Below, piece after piece: positions 48,907 to 57,559 of a stretch of DNA of 64,000 bases. Under the pieces are notes generated by a model that was not told the origin of the DNA, did no database searches, and saw only the letters and a program-made list of their open reading frames with translations. This DNA comes from Luteimonas gilva (GTDB taxonomy: Bacteria > Pseudomonadota > Gammaproteobacteria > Xanthomonadales > Xanthomonadaceae). The stretch covers positions 1,283,049 through 1,347,048 of the forward strand of contig NZ_SZUA01000001.1 in NCBI RefSeq assembly GCF_005239095.1. Reading direction: 5' to 3'. Within the stretch, counting starts at the first letter, position 1, and the number at the start of each line of letters is the position of its first letter. The translations under genes and the position numbers were made by a program.

Positions 48907-50400
48907 ATGAGCCACCGCGTTTCGCGCCCGCCGGCATGGCTCGCCGCCGGATTGCCGCTGCTGTTGGTCGTTTCTACGCCGCCCGTCTTCGCGCAAGACG
49001 CGCCCAAGAACCAGCGCATCAGCACCGACGAGCTGAAGCAACGCGTTCGCGCCCGGCCGCAAGGCGCCGCCGTGCCTGCGCAGATCACCAAGCAAGGCAG
49101 CAATATGGTGCTGCAGACCGCCGATTCGGCGGTCAAGGTCAACAATGCCGATTATCTCGGCCAGCAGGTGCGGCAGATGCCGGTGCAGGCCGTGGTCGGC
49201 GCGGGCCCCGGCGATACGGTCGAACTCAAGGACATCGAGCTGCAAGCGACCAAGCGTTGGAACGATCGCACTCCGGCATGGCGCGCGCGCTACGGCAAGG
49301 TCGACGCCGCGCAAAAGAAATTGAACGACGCCGCGCAGGCCGCGCTCACCGCCGACGCCAGCGAATCGGACCTCAAGGTATTGAAGCAGAGCGTCGACGA
49401 AACCCAAAAAGAGCTGGTGCAGGCCTACCAGGCCTTGCCCGCGAACCAGCGCCAGGAGCAGCGCGCCTTGGTCGAACAGCATGCCGAACTGCGGCGCCTG
49501 GACAAATCGCTGTACGGCATCGACCACGACGACCGCTATCCGCCGCAGGCCTACGAAAAGATCTACGCCAATTCGCGCGGTGCCTTCGCATTGCGGGTCA
49601 AGGGCCAGGACAAGCCGCGCTGCAGCGCAGTGCTGATCGGCGAGAAGCTGGCGCTGACCAACAATCACTGCATCCTGGAAGAAGCGCCCGACGAGATGGA
49701 GGCCGTGTTCGACTACGAAGACGATCTGGCCGGGCAACACATGGCCGCCAAGTCGTTCCCGCTGGTGGACATCAAACTCACTACGGAAGAAGAACGCGGC
49801 CACCTGGACTTCACCCTGCTCGAACTCGGTCCGAACGCCGACGGCGCGCTCCCGGGCAAGGTCTATCCGGTGCAATGCCTGTCGATGAAAAACGCCAAGC
49901 GCGACGATCCGCTGTACGTGGTCGGCTTCCCGCTCGGCGAACCGCGCACGGTGCACGACAACGCCTTCGTCTATTTCCCGTTCCGGGTCACGCCCGAGGA
50001 ATACGCGGAAATCAAGATGCTGGTCAGCGCGGAATTCGATTCGATCGCCGCCGAAGACGCGTCCTATCGCGAAGGCAAGCTGAAGGAATTCGTCGACAGC
50101 TACCGACTGCGCGAAGACGGCGACTACGAATACATCAGCCAACGCTTCGGCGAGCAGCCGACCATCGGCGCCGACAGCGACACTTACCACGGCAATTCCG
50201 GATCTCCGGTCTACAACCGGCGCACCCACGCCGTGATCGGGCTGCTGTTCGACGGCCAGGAAGACCTGAGCGAACCCTGGGCCGCCGGCTGGCGCGCGCA
50301 CGAAGCGGTGCTGCCGATCACCCGGATCGTCGAACGCATGGACAGCGTCGCGCCCGCCTGGCGCGAGGATCCGCGCGTCTGCGTCATTCCCGCCAACTGA
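48907..50400 (+). CDS. Exported trypsin-like serine protease with coiled-coil N-domain
   Basis: Product of 497 residues with a signal peptide ending VFAQ (about residue 29). Residues 125-200 are predicted coiled coil (AAQKKLNDAAQAALTADASESDLKVLKQSVDETQKELVQAY). The C-terminal half is a chymotrypsin-fold protease: His254 in LTNNHCIL, Asp301 in HLDFTLLEL and Ser431 in HGNSGSPV. It resembles the V8/Glu-specific branch of trypsin-like peptidases; specificity is unknown. GAGGATGGACCC precedes the ATG. A subtilase gene follows 9 bp later, making this the first gene of an operon encoding three proteases of different classes. Confidence 0.88.
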   Translation: MSHRVSRPPAWLAAGLPLLLVVSTPPVFAQDAPKNQRISTDELKQRVRARPQGAAVPAQITKQGSNMVLQTADSAVKVNNADYLGQQVRQMPVQAVVGAGPGDTVELKDIELQATKRWNDRTPAWRARYGKVDAAQKKLNDAAQAALTADASESDLKVLKQSVDETQKELVQAYQALPANQRQEQRALVEQHAELRRLDKSLYGIDHDDRYPPQAYEKIYANSRGAFALRVKGQDKPRCSAVLIGEKLALTNNHCILEEAPDEMEAVFDYEDDLAGQHMAAKSFPLVDIKLTTEEERGHLDFTLLELGPNADGALPGKVYPVQCLSMKNAKRDDPLYVVGFPLGEPRTVHDNAFVYFPFRVTPEEYAEIKMLVSAEFDSIAAEDASYREGKLKEFVDSYRLREDGDYEYISQRFGEQPTIGADSDTYHGNSGSPVYNRRTHAVIGLLFDGQEDLSEPWAAGWRAHEAVLPITRIVERMDSVAPAWREDPRVCVIPAN

Positions 50401-50409
50401 GGCAAGCGC

Positions 50410-52131
50410 ATGTTCCGCAACGCCCTGCTGTACCTGTCGCTGTCGTTGTGCTCCCTGGCGGCTTGCCAACGCCAGCCGCCTGCCGAGCCCGCCGCGCCTG
50501 CGCCGTCCGCAGCGCAAATTCCGGCGACGCCGGCCGAGTCCGCGCCGGCGAATCCCTTCGCTCAAGGCTTCGTCGCCGAACTCGCCGTGGGGCAGACGCA
50601 AGCCGACTTGCGCAGCGCCGCCGAAGCGGTGTTCGACCGTGTCGTGTCGGTGGAGCCCTTGTTCGAAGACGTGAATCCCGCGGACGATCCGGAAGGCCTG
50701 GCCCGCATCTACCGCGTGCGCGTCGCAGATCCGATCGACGGCAGCCCGTGGGACGATGCGTACGCGCTGCGCGACCGCGGCGGCTTCGTGCAAGTGGAGC
50801 CGGATACCGAAGACACGCTGGTGGAAGCGCAAAAACGCTCCGCCGTGACCGCCTGCTTCGGCGATCAAGGCGTGCCTGCGCCGACCGATCCGGCGTGGTC
50901 GCTGGACGCGCAGCACATGAACGTGATCGCGGCGCGCCAGCTCGTCCCGCCGCCGGGAGGCAAGCCGCTCGGCGAAGGCGTACGCATCTGCCATCCCGAC
51001 AGCGGCTGGACCGATCACATCGATCTGGACGGCGCGCGCATCGACAAGACCGCCACGCTCAATCTGATGGAAGGCGGCAACGACGCGCACGATCCGCTCG
51101 GCTATTCCGGCAACCCCGGACACGGCACCAAGACCGGCAGCGTGCTGATCAGCGACGGCGGCTTCGGCGCGAACGGCGGCACCAGCGCGCCGGGCACCGT
51201 GGATGGATTGGCACCGAAAGCGACGCTGGTGCCGATCCGCACCTTCAACAGCGTGGTGCGCATCCTGGATTCCAATGTGGCGCGCGCCGTGCGCCACGCC
51301 ACGACCGCGAAATGCGACGTGCTGTCGATGAGCCTGGGCGGACGCATGTTCTTCGGCCTGGAGCGCGCGATCAACGACGCGGTGCGCCGCGACGTGATCG
51401 TGGTCAACGCCGCCGGCAACTGCATCGGCATCGTGGTGGCTCCGGCCAGTTACGACAACGCGATCGCCGTCGCGGCCACCAATGTCGACAACAAGCCATG
51501 GAAAGGCTCGTCGAAAGGCCGCGCGGTGGACATCGCCGCGCCGGGCGAGGACGTGTACGTGGCCGAAGCCGTCCAAGGCGGACAAGGCACCCGAGCCGTC
51601 CCCGGCAACGGCACTTCCTTCGCTACTGCGGCCGTGGCCGGCGCGGCGGCGGATTGGATCGCTTTCCACGGTCCGGCCAAGATCAAGGCCGCGCAAGGCA
51701 GCCGCACGCGCCGCGACGTGTTCCTGAAAGCGATGCAAGCCAGCGCGCGCGCGCCGGCGGGTTGGGAGAAGCAGCGCTACGGCGCCGGCATTCTCGATCT
51801 CGAGCATTTGCTGAAGCAGCCGCTCGGCGCGCCGACCAACCAACTGCGTGCGCCGCCGCACGACGACACGATCAGCCTACTGTCGCGCACGCTCGACCGC
51901 GATCCGGCCGAACTGCGCGCCGGCCTGGACCGCATGCTCAAGCATCCGGCCGATTTCGACGCGGCGCTGACGCGTTTCGGCCCGGAATTGCTGGATCTGG
52001 CCGCGCGCGATTCGGAAGCTTTCCTGCATGCGATGCAGCCGCCGCAACCGGGCGCGCTGCAAGCGCCGGATGCGGCGCTCAAACCGCAGGCCTCGCGCGC
52101 GCTCAACGCGCGCATGGAAGGCGGGCCGTGA
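50410..52131 (+). CDS. Lipoprotein S8 family serine peptidase (subtilase)
   Basis: Product of 573 residues. The signal ends with LAAC (about residue 18), so it is a predicted lipoprotein. A propeptide-like region to about 175 contains an I9-style fold (FVAELAVGQTQADLRSAAEAVFDRVVSVEPLF). The subtilisin triad is complete: Asp197 in ICHPDSGWTDH, His238 in GNPGHGTKTGS and Ser403 in GNGTSFATA. The C-terminal 110 residues are helical and Ala/Leu-rich with no known domain. It lies between the trypsin-like protease and a small lipoprotein whose GTG start overlaps its stop. Confidence 0.9.
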   Translation: MFRNALLYLSLSLCSLAACQRQPPAEPAAPAPSAAQIPATPAESAPANPFAQGFVAELAVGQTQADLRSAAEAVFDRVVSVEPLFEDVNPADDPEGLARIYRVRVADPIDGSPWDDAYALRDRGGFVQVEPDTEDTLVEAQKRSAVTACFGDQGVPAPTDPAWSLDAQHMNVIAARQLVPPPGGKPLGEGVRICHPDSGWTDHIDLDGARIDKTATLNLMEGGNDAHDPLGYSGNPGHGTKTGSVLISDGGFGANGGTSAPGTVDGLAPKATLVPIRTFNSVVRILDSNVARAVRHATTAKCDVLSMSLGGRMFFGLERAINDAVRRDVIVVNAAGNCIGIVVAPASYDNAIAVAATNVDNKPWKGSSKGRAVDIAAPGEDVYVAEAVQGGQGTRAVPGNGTSFATAAVAGAAADWIAFHGPAKIKAAQGSRTRRDVFLKAMQASARAPAGWEKQRYGAGILDLEHLLKQPLGAPTNQLRAPPHDDTISLLSRTLDRDPAELRAGLDRMLKHPADFDAALTRFGPELLDLAARDSEAFLHAMQPPQPGALQAPDAALKPQASRALNARMEGGP

Positions 52132-52715
52132 GCGCGCGCGATTTCCGCAGCCTGCAACTGGCGACGTTCGCGTTCACCACGGCCGGTTCGCTGGCCGCCT
52201 GCGGCGCGGCGAACACGCCGGAATCGGCAACGCCGACTGCCGCGGAACAAACCGCGCCCGCCACGGCCGAAACGGCTCCGCCGCAGACCGAGCCTGCCCC
52301 CGCCCCGCCCGCTGCGCAAGCGTCCGCACCGCCGCCGGCGCAGCAAGAAGCCGATGTGCCCGCCCCCGAACCCGCACCCGCTGCGGAAGCCCAAGCGGCG
52401 CCGGCGAAAACCCAAGATGCGCCAACGAGCGTCGTGATCACCACCATGTCCAAAGGCCGCGGCGTGCCCGCCCCGACGCGCGACGCCTACAAGCAAATCC
52501 GCGGTCTTTTGGAAGAACAAAAAAACCAGTCCGCCGTCACCAACATCGACACCCAGCGCATCGGCTTGGAGGGCGAAATGCGGATGTGCGCCGAATTCCG
52601 CGACCGCGCCCAAGCCGAATACACGCTGGAGCAGATCCGCAAGCTCTCGGCCGACGTCGAACTGATCCACGTCGCCGAAGGCCCCTGCCCGACCACCCAG
52701 GGAGACACCCCATGA
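52128..52715 (+). CDS. Proline/alanine-rich lipoprotein within the protease operon
   Basis: Product of 195 residues starting at a GTG that overlaps the subtilase stop (GTGA). The signal ends SLAACG (Cys about 25). Then comes about 75 residues of Pro/Ala/Glu-rich linker, followed by a compact C-terminal domain from about 100 (SVVITTMSKGRGVPAPTRDAYKQIRGLLEEQKNQSAVTNIDTQRIGLEGEMRMCAEFRDRAQAEYTLEQIRKL) with two cysteines. The family is unknown. The domain size and coupling suggest a protease inhibitor, chaperone or anchor for its neighbours, which is only inference. Its stop overlaps the start of the metzincin gene (ATGA). Confidence 0.75.
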   Translation: MSARDFRSLQLATFAFTTAGSLAACGAANTPESATPTAAEQTAPATAETAPPQTEPAPAPPAAQASAPPPAQQEADVPAPEPAPAAEAQAAPAKTQDAPTSVVITTMSKGRGVPAPTRDAYKQIRGLLEEQKNQSAVTNIDTQRIGLEGEMRMCAEFRDRAQAEYTLEQIRKLSADVELIHVAEGPCPTTQGDTP

Positions 52716-54091
52716 ACGCCCCCTCGCTGACCAAGCCGCGCCTGTTGCTGGCGCTGGCCATACCGCTGGCGCTCGCCGCCTGCCAGCAGCGGCCGCAAGA
52801 AACCGCCGAAACGACGGCGCCTCCTCCGACTCCGACCACCGAGCAACCGCCGCCGGCGCAACCACCGGATGCGATCAAGCCGGCGACGGACGCGGCCGAA
52901 GCGACCGACGAGAACGTCGCCGCATCGCGCGAGCGCATCGCCCAAGCCGCCAAGGCCGCGCGCGAAAAGTGGAAAGACAAGACCTTCGAGGAATTCGAAG
53001 CCGGCGTATTCAAGGAACCGGGCGAGAACGGCAAATACATCGTCGACGGCGACATCGCCATCGCCGACCGCAAGCAACTGCGGGAATTCTTCGACGCGAT
53101 GAAGGCGACCGTCGACGGCACCGCGCACGGCAAGCTGGTGATCAACGAGCGCAACGGCGTGATCGATGCCTGGACCAGCGCCAAGAAGAAGCAGCTGATC
53201 TACTGCGTCAGCGACAGCTTCGGCGCACGCAAGGCGCAAGTGGTGGCCGACATGGAAGCGGCTACCCAAGAATGGGAGAAGGCCGCCAACGTCGATTTCA
53301 CCCACGTCGCCGCCCAAGACGCCAACTGCAAGGCCGGCAACGACAACGTGGTGTTCGACGTGAACCCGGTGGATGTCGACGGGGAATACCTGGCCCGCGC
53401 GTTCTTCCCGGGCGACCAGCGCGCCGACCGGAACGTCTTGATCGACCAGTCCTCTTTCGGCCTGGATCCGAGCGAAAAATTGCAGTTGGTCGGCATCCTG
53501 CGCCACGAATTGGGGCACACGCTCGGCTGGCGCCACGAACACACCCGCCCCGAAGCCGGCGCCTGCTTCGAGGACAGCGAATACAAGCCGATCACATCCT
53601 ACGACAAGTTCTCGGTGATGCATTACCCGCAATGCAACGGCGGCGGCGACTGGTCGCTGACCCTCACCGCGCTGGACCGCGCCGGCGCGGCCTGCATCTA
53701 CGGCAAAGGCACCCACAACATCGAGGACCTGGGCCAGTGCGTGTTCCGCGTGCCCGACGCGCCGGCGACCGGCGCCGAAACCACCGAAACGCTCGACAAC
53801 CAGAGCGTCGCCAAAGACCAGAACAAGTATTACGGACCGTATTCGGTGAAACCCGGTTCGATCTTCGAAATCAAGATGAGCGGCGTCGGCGCCAATGCCG
53901 GCGATCCCGACCTGTACACGCGCTACGTGGGCCAGCCCGATCTGACGCATTGGATCTGCCGGCCCTATTTGAGCCATGCGAACGAGACTTGCGAACAGGA
54001 AGTTCCGATGAACCGCAACAAGGTGTACGTGATGGTGCGCGGTTATGCGGCCGGGTCGTACAAGTTGGATATCCGCTATACGAAGCCCTAG
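52712..54091 (+). CDS. Lipoprotein metzincin metalloprotease with C-terminal PPC domain
   Basis: Product of 459 residues. The lipoprotein signal ends LAAC (about residue 20) and is followed by a Pro/Thr-rich linker. The catalytic domain at about 155-330 has the metzincin zinc motif HELGHTLGWRH (His265, Glu266, His269, His275) and a Met-turn in SVMHYP, as in astacin-like and related proteases; HEHTRPE follows as in astacins. The last 100 residues form a PPC-type beta domain (YYGPYSVKPGSIFEIKMSG, YVMVRGYAAGSYKLDIRY), often removed in secreted bacterial proteases. It is the last gene of the four-gene protease operon. Confidence 0.9.
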   Translation: MNAPSLTKPRLLLALAIPLALAACQQRPQETAETTAPPPTPTTEQPPPAQPPDAIKPATDAAEATDENVAASRERIAQAAKAAREKWKDKTFEEFEAGVFKEPGENGKYIVDGDIAIADRKQLREFFDAMKATVDGTAHGKLVINERNGVIDAWTSAKKKQLIYCVSDSFGARKAQVVADMEAATQEWEKAANVDFTHVAAQDANCKAGNDNVVFDVNPVDVDGEYLARAFFPGDQRADRNVLIDQSSFGLDPSEKLQLVGILRHELGHTLGWRHEHTRPEAGACFEDSEYKPITSYDKFSVMHYPQCNGGGDWSLTLTALDRAGAACIYGKGTHNIEDLGQCVFRVPDAPATGAETTETLDNQSVAKDQNKYYGPYSVKPGSIFEIKMSGVGANAGDPDLYTRYVGQPDLTHWICRPYLSHANETCEQEVPMNRNKVYVMVRGYAAGSYKLDIRYTKP

Positions 54092-54101
54092 CCGCCAAGC
54101 C

Positions 54102-54207
54102 GTCATCCCGGCGTATGCCGGGATCCAGGCCGACGTTCTTTGCACGCGCCGGGGCAACCGATACCGACGTCGGCAAACCCGGATCCCGGCTTGCGCCGGG
54201 ATGGCGG
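54102..54207. repeat. Inverted pair of GTCATCCCGGC-type repeats
   Basis: GTCATCCCGGCGTATGCCGGGATCC (54102-54126) and GGATCCCGGCTTGCGCCGGGAT (54181-54202) each fold into a GC-rich hairpin (ATCCCGGC...GCCGGGAT) and face each other. This is a widespread proteobacterial dispersed repeat type. It lies between the convergent metzincin and AAA ATPase genes. Confidence 0.8.
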
Positions 54208-54239
54208 TCAAAACCAAGCCCGATCCTCTTCGGTTAGGC

Positions 54240-55400
54240 TCATCTCTCGGGCCAATGCCAGGCCGGCGCATCGAGTGGCCCCTGCCCGACGACCGCGGTC
54301 TGGCTCAACGCTTTCTCGAGCCGGATCGAGTTGCATTCCGGCTGCCCTTCCAAAGCCGCGATCAGGCGCGCGGCATGCGATACGACCCACACTTGCCCGC
54401 GCCGCGATGCTGCGGCGATCAGCCTGGCCAGCGCCGGCAGCAGGTCGGGATGCAGGCTGTTTTCCGGCTCGTTGAGCACCATCAACGGCGGCGGACGCGG
54501 CGTGTGCAGCGCGGCGATCCACAACAGATAGCGCAAAGTGCCGTCCGACAATTCGGAAGCCGACAATGGCCGCAGTAGGCCATGCTGCGCGAACGCCAAA
54601 GAGAAACGGCCGTCGCTCTCGGTCACCGAAACCGACGCGCCCGGGAATGCATCGGCCACGGCCGCGTCCAACGCGTTCGCGTCGCCGATTTCGCGGATGG
54701 TCTGCCAGGCCGCCGCCAAGTCGCGGCCGTCGTGGCTCAGCACCGGCGTGCGCGTGCCCAGTTGCGGCAGGCGCGCCGGCGCTTCGCCGTCGCTGCGGAA
54801 CTGGTCGTAGAAACGCCAGCCGCGGATCGTCTCGCGCAAGTTCAGCACTTCCGGCGCGCGCTGCGGATCGGCGATCTGCCCGAACATGCTGTCGAAAGCG
54901 CTCAGATGCTCGGCCGCGACGAGCCAGCCGCGGCCGTCGCGCACCCGCACCATCGGCCCGCGGCGCTCGACCAGCGCGTTGGCCCCGCGCAGGAAAGGTC
55001 CGCTCCAAATGGCCTCGCATTTGATTTCCGGATCCAACGCGAACGCGGACAGCGAAGGCTTAGGCAGGCCCAGATCGATCGCGTAGCCGAACTCTTCGCC
55101 CGCGAAGCCCATCCGCAACGACACCGGCGCTTGGCGCGGCCCGCCCTGCACCGGCACCTCGCCGCGGCGCATGCGCCGGCTGATGTTCTCGGGGCCCGCC
55201 CACAGCGTCGAACGCAATCCGCCTTCGCGCGCCAGCGCCGGCACCACGCCGCCTTGCGCGGTATCGGCCAGCAAGCGCAGCGCCCGGTACAGATTCGACT
55301 TGCCGCTGCCGTTCGCGCCAGTGACCAAGTTCAACCGTCCCATCGGCACGGCCAGATCGCGCAGCGAACGGTAATTGGCGATGGCGAGCGTGGTCAGCAT
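54240..55400 (-). CDS. AAA-family ATPase, RecF/SMC-like
   Basis: Product of 386 residues of the ABC-type ATPase group related to RecF and OLD: Walker A GANGSGKS at 28-35, a signature-like LSDGTLRYLLW in the C-terminal half, Walker B LMVLNEPENSLHPD and a switch histidine (VVSHAARLI). There is no TOPRIM or nuclease domain attached, so it differs from OLD proteins. The N-terminus (MLTTLAIANYRSLRD) is that of chromosomal predicted ATPases of unknown role. GGAG before the internal ATG sets the start. No nuclease or defence partner lies next to it. Confidence 0.85.
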   Translation of the reverse strand: MLTTLAIANYRSLRDLAVPMGRLNLVTGANGSGKSNLYRALRLLADTAQGGVVPALAREGGLRSTLWAGPENISRRMRRGEVPVQGGPRQAPVSLRMGFAGEEFGYAIDLGLPKPSLSAFALDPEIKCEAIWSGPFLRGANALVERRGPMVRVRDGRGWLVAAEHLSAFDSMFGQIADPQRAPEVLNLRETIRGWRFYDQFRSDGEAPARLPQLGTRTPVLSHDGRDLAAAWQTIREIGDANALDAAVADAFPGASVSVTESDGRFSLAFAQHGLLRPLSASELSDGTLRYLLWIAALHTPRPPPLMVLNEPENSLHPDLLPALARLIAAASRRGQVWVVSHAARLIAALEGQPECNSIRLEKALSQTAVVGQGPLDAPAWHWPER

Positions 55401-55593
55401 GTCGGCGCTCCGTTCGGATCGGGGCAGCTTGTCCTTTTTCCGTCGCGTATCCCGCGACGCAGGCAACCTTGTCCGGAAACGGCGAGCGTCCCGGCCGGCA
55501 TGCTCCTAGCCTGAGATTGCGGCCTTCGCCGCGTGCCGTCGGGCGATCCGGCTTCGCCCGGCGGCACTTCCTTATTCTTGCGAGGAGTCGCAC

Positions 55594-55983
55594 ATGTCCG
55601 CCGTCCCTCTGCCCTCGCGGCATTCCGAAACCAAGTTGCGGCGCCTCAACAGCGAATACGTCGAAGCCTTCCTGAATTCCGACGTCGACTGGTACGAACG
55701 CCATCTGGCCAGCGACTTCCGCTGCATCCTGCCCGACGGCAGCCTGATCGACCGCGCCCGTTTCCTGGCCGAAACGCGGCAAGCGGCGGGAATGAAGGCT
55801 TTCGACGTCGAGGACGTGACCGTGCAATTCGAAGGCGATACGGCGATCGTGCAAGCGCGCACAGTCTACGAAAAAGCCGACGGCGGCCGCGGGCAGAGCT
55901 TGTACACCGATGTCTGGATCGGGCGCGACGGGCGCTGGCAGGCGCTGCTGGCCCACATCACCGCGGTGTCCGCCGGCTCCTGA
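55594..55983 (+). CDS. SnoaL/DUF4440-like protein
   Basis: Product of 129 residues with an NTF2-like fold: LRRLNSEYVEAFLNSDVDWYERHLASDFRCILPDGSLIDRARFLAETR, then VEDVTVQFEGDTAIVQARTVYEKADG and SLYTDVWIGRDGRWQALLAHIT. Relatives are small ketosteroid-isomerase-like or polyketide-cyclase-like proteins, most without a known substrate. It is cytosolic with no signal. GAGGAG nine bases before the ATG fixes the start. It is divergent from the AAA ATPase gene and ends at a family B repeat. Confidence 0.85.
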   Translation: MSAVPLPSRHSETKLRRLNSEYVEAFLNSDVDWYERHLASDFRCILPDGSLIDRARFLAETRQAAGMKAFDVEDVTVQFEGDTAIVQARTVYEKADGGRGQSLYTDVWIGRDGRWQALLAHITAVSAGS

Positions 55984-56070
55984 TTGTGGGAACGGCTTCA
56001 GCCGCGAGCTTTCCCTTCAAGTAGCAGCGACTTGTCGGAAAGAGCTCGCGGCTGAAGCCGCTCCCACAAA
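55984..56070. repeat. Paired REP-like element, family B, copy 3
   Basis: GTGGGAACGGCTTCAGCCGCGAGC on the left and GCTCGCGGCTGAAGCCGCTCCCAC on the right, with about 32 bases between. The arms are complementary except for one base. It lies between convergent gene ends, directly after the SnoaL-like gene's stop. Confidence 0.9.
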
Positions 56071-56077
56071 AAGCGGT

Positions 56078-56329
56078 TTAGGCGGCCTGTCCTTCGCGCT
56101 CGGCGACGATGGCGGCGGCCTCGGCATCGGAGATGACGCGGTGGTGCAGCGACTTGCAGCGCTCGATGCCCGCATCGGTCAAACGCAGCGCGCCGTCCTC
56201 CACCGTCACCAGGCCGGTATCCAATAGACGCTGGCGCAACGCGGAAGAATTGAGCGCGGGTTCGTGGTACTGGTCCACTCGATCCAGCACGTCGAGCAAC
56301 GCCAATTCTTCCAGACTGATCGGATCCAT
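56078..56329 (-). CDS. Small hypothetical protein
   Basis: Product of 83 residues, mostly helical (LEELALLDVLDRVDQ, NSSALRQRLLDTGLVTVEDGALRLTDAGIERCKSL), with the look of a winged-helix half: the helix pair and a short hairpin (VTVEDGALRLTDAG) recall the wing of MarR-like folds. I do not assign a function. Codon use is native, and it has its own gap of about 80 bp from the ClpP-fold lipoprotein gene upstream. It converges on the SnoaL-like gene across the family B repeat. Confidence 0.65.
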   Translation of the reverse strand: MDPISLEELALLDVLDRVDQYHEPALNSSALRQRLLDTGLVTVEDGALRLTDAGIERCKSLHHRVISDAEAAAIVAEREGQAA

Positions 56330-56410
56330 CGCATTCCCCCGGTTTCGATGCGCCGATCATGCCACGCGCGGGCTGGCGCAGCGACGTTCAAAACCTGAAT
56401 AGGCGGCCGT

Positions 56411-57445
56411 TCAGCCGGACGCCGGCTGCGGTCCGTCGGCCGGGCATTTCGGATCGGGAAAACCGTAGCGCGCGTCGAGCGCCGCGGCGCAAGCGACGGA
56501 GGTTCCGGTCTTCTTGGCCGCGCACTCGGCCTCGTAAGCGCGCGAGTATTCGTCCTTGCGTTTCACGAAATCCTCGCCGCATTTGCGGCTCAGCACGATC
56601 CGCTCAAGGTCGTCCTGCGCCGCATTGGTGCCGTCCAGGCCGTATTCCTTCAGCTCGTCCTCGCCGAGCAGACGCAGGCTTCGGTTGGGCACGGTCATCA
56701 TCAGGTCGGCGACGGCCACCGAGGCGCCGTTGCGCTCCAGATAGGCCTTCATCCGCTGGTAGACCTGCTGCAGCTCCTCGCTCAGCTCGGTCCGCGAAGA
56801 CGCTTTGGAGCCGATCCGCACCATGCGATGGATGCCGACCTTGCCGGCGATGGCGCGGTCGTCGCCCGCGGCCAGCACCAGCACGCAGGCGCTGTGGCAG
56901 ATCGCCGCTTCGCCGACGCGCAGCGTCCAACGCGATTCGGCGATGATGTCGCCGGCCTTCATCGCGTCCTCGACGCGGCCGCCGCTGGAATCCAGATCCA
57001 GCACACGGGTGCGGATGTCCATGCGGTCGGCCATCGCGCCGACGCGATCGACCAAGTCGGTGAAATCGGCGGCGATCTTGCCGCTGTAGCTGAGCCGGAT
57101 CGCGCCGCTCTCCTGGCACGGACTCATCGCGTCGACCACGCTGAAGAATTCCAGGTTCGTCAGCGGCCGGCTTTCGCCCTTGCCGGGATCGACGTCGCAG
57201 CTCACCGTCGCGGTGCCCGAGCTCACCTCGGCCGGCGGCCACTTCGTGCTCTTGTGCACGTTCACGGGCTTCTCGGCCGGCTTGGACTCCGGCGTCGCCG
57301 TACTCACCGCGCCGCTGCCGTCGCCGTTGGATACCGGCACGGTCTCGGGCTTGGCCTCTTCGTCTCCGGCGGGGTTCTTCGCTTGGCAAGCGGCCAGCGC
57401 GAGGCAAAGCGGCAGCCACCACCAGCACTTGGATTCGCGATGCAT
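56411..57445 (-). CDS. Lipoprotein with ClpP/crotonase-like fold
   Basis: Product of 344 residues. The lipobox LAAC (Cys20) is followed by a disordered linker to about 75. The folded part resembles periplasmic ClpP-like serine peptidases: LSYSGKIAADFTDLVDRV, LDLDSSGGRVEDAMKAGDII (SSGG at 153-156, oxyanion region), CHSACVLVLAAG with Ser185 as likely nucleophile, and GIHR with His206. A cysteine-rich tail follows (KCGEDFVKRKDEYSRAYEAECAAKK). The signal peptide sets the start, which is well inside a longer open frame. It may degrade or sense peptides in the envelope; no partner is adjacent. Confidence 0.8.
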   Translation of the reverse strand: MHRESKCWWWLPLCLALAACQAKNPAGDEEAKPETVPVSNGDGSGAVSTATPESKPAEKPVNVHKSTKWPPAEVSSGTATVSCDVDPGKGESRPLTNLEFFSVVDAMSPCQESGAIRLSYSGKIAADFTDLVDRVGAMADRMDIRTRVLDLDSSGGRVEDAMKAGDIIAESRWTLRVGEAAICHSACVLVLAAGDDRAIAGKVGIHRMVRIGSKASSRTELSEELQQVYQRMKAYLERNGASVAVADLMMTVPNRSLRLLGEDELKEYGLDGTNAAQDDLERIVLSRKCGEDFVKRKDEYSRAYEAECAAKKTGTSVACAAALDARYGFPDPKCPADGPQPASG

Positions 57446-57524
57446 CGGCGCCTGCAGTGAAAATCGGCCTTCTAGTTTAAGGTCGCCCGCGTGCCGAGAC
57501 TCAACCCGCACTGAACCGTGCATA

Positions 57525-57559
57525 TAGCCCGGGTATCGCCTTCGGCTCAACCCGGGCTA
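57525..57559. repeat. TAGCCCGGGT inverted repeat at the GST 3' end
   Basis: TAGCCCGGGT (57525-57534) and ACCCGGGCTA (57550-57559) are perfect complements around 15 bases. This resembles a common dispersed repeat type in Xanthomonas and Pseudomonas relatives. Its right arm provides the last codons and the stop of the GST gene. Confidence 0.75.

Noticed and set aside
48868-51861. Open frame of nearly 1,000 codons on the minus strand opposite the protease operon
   Set aside because: The plus strand carries proteins with complete protease triads here. The antisense product is His/Val/Gly/Arg-rich without motifs.
54240-55400. AAA ATPase as part of an OLD/Gabija-like defence system
   Set aside because: No TOPRIM domain, no UvrD-like helicase or nuclease neighbour, and codon use is native. 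A housekeeping predicted ATPase is more likely.
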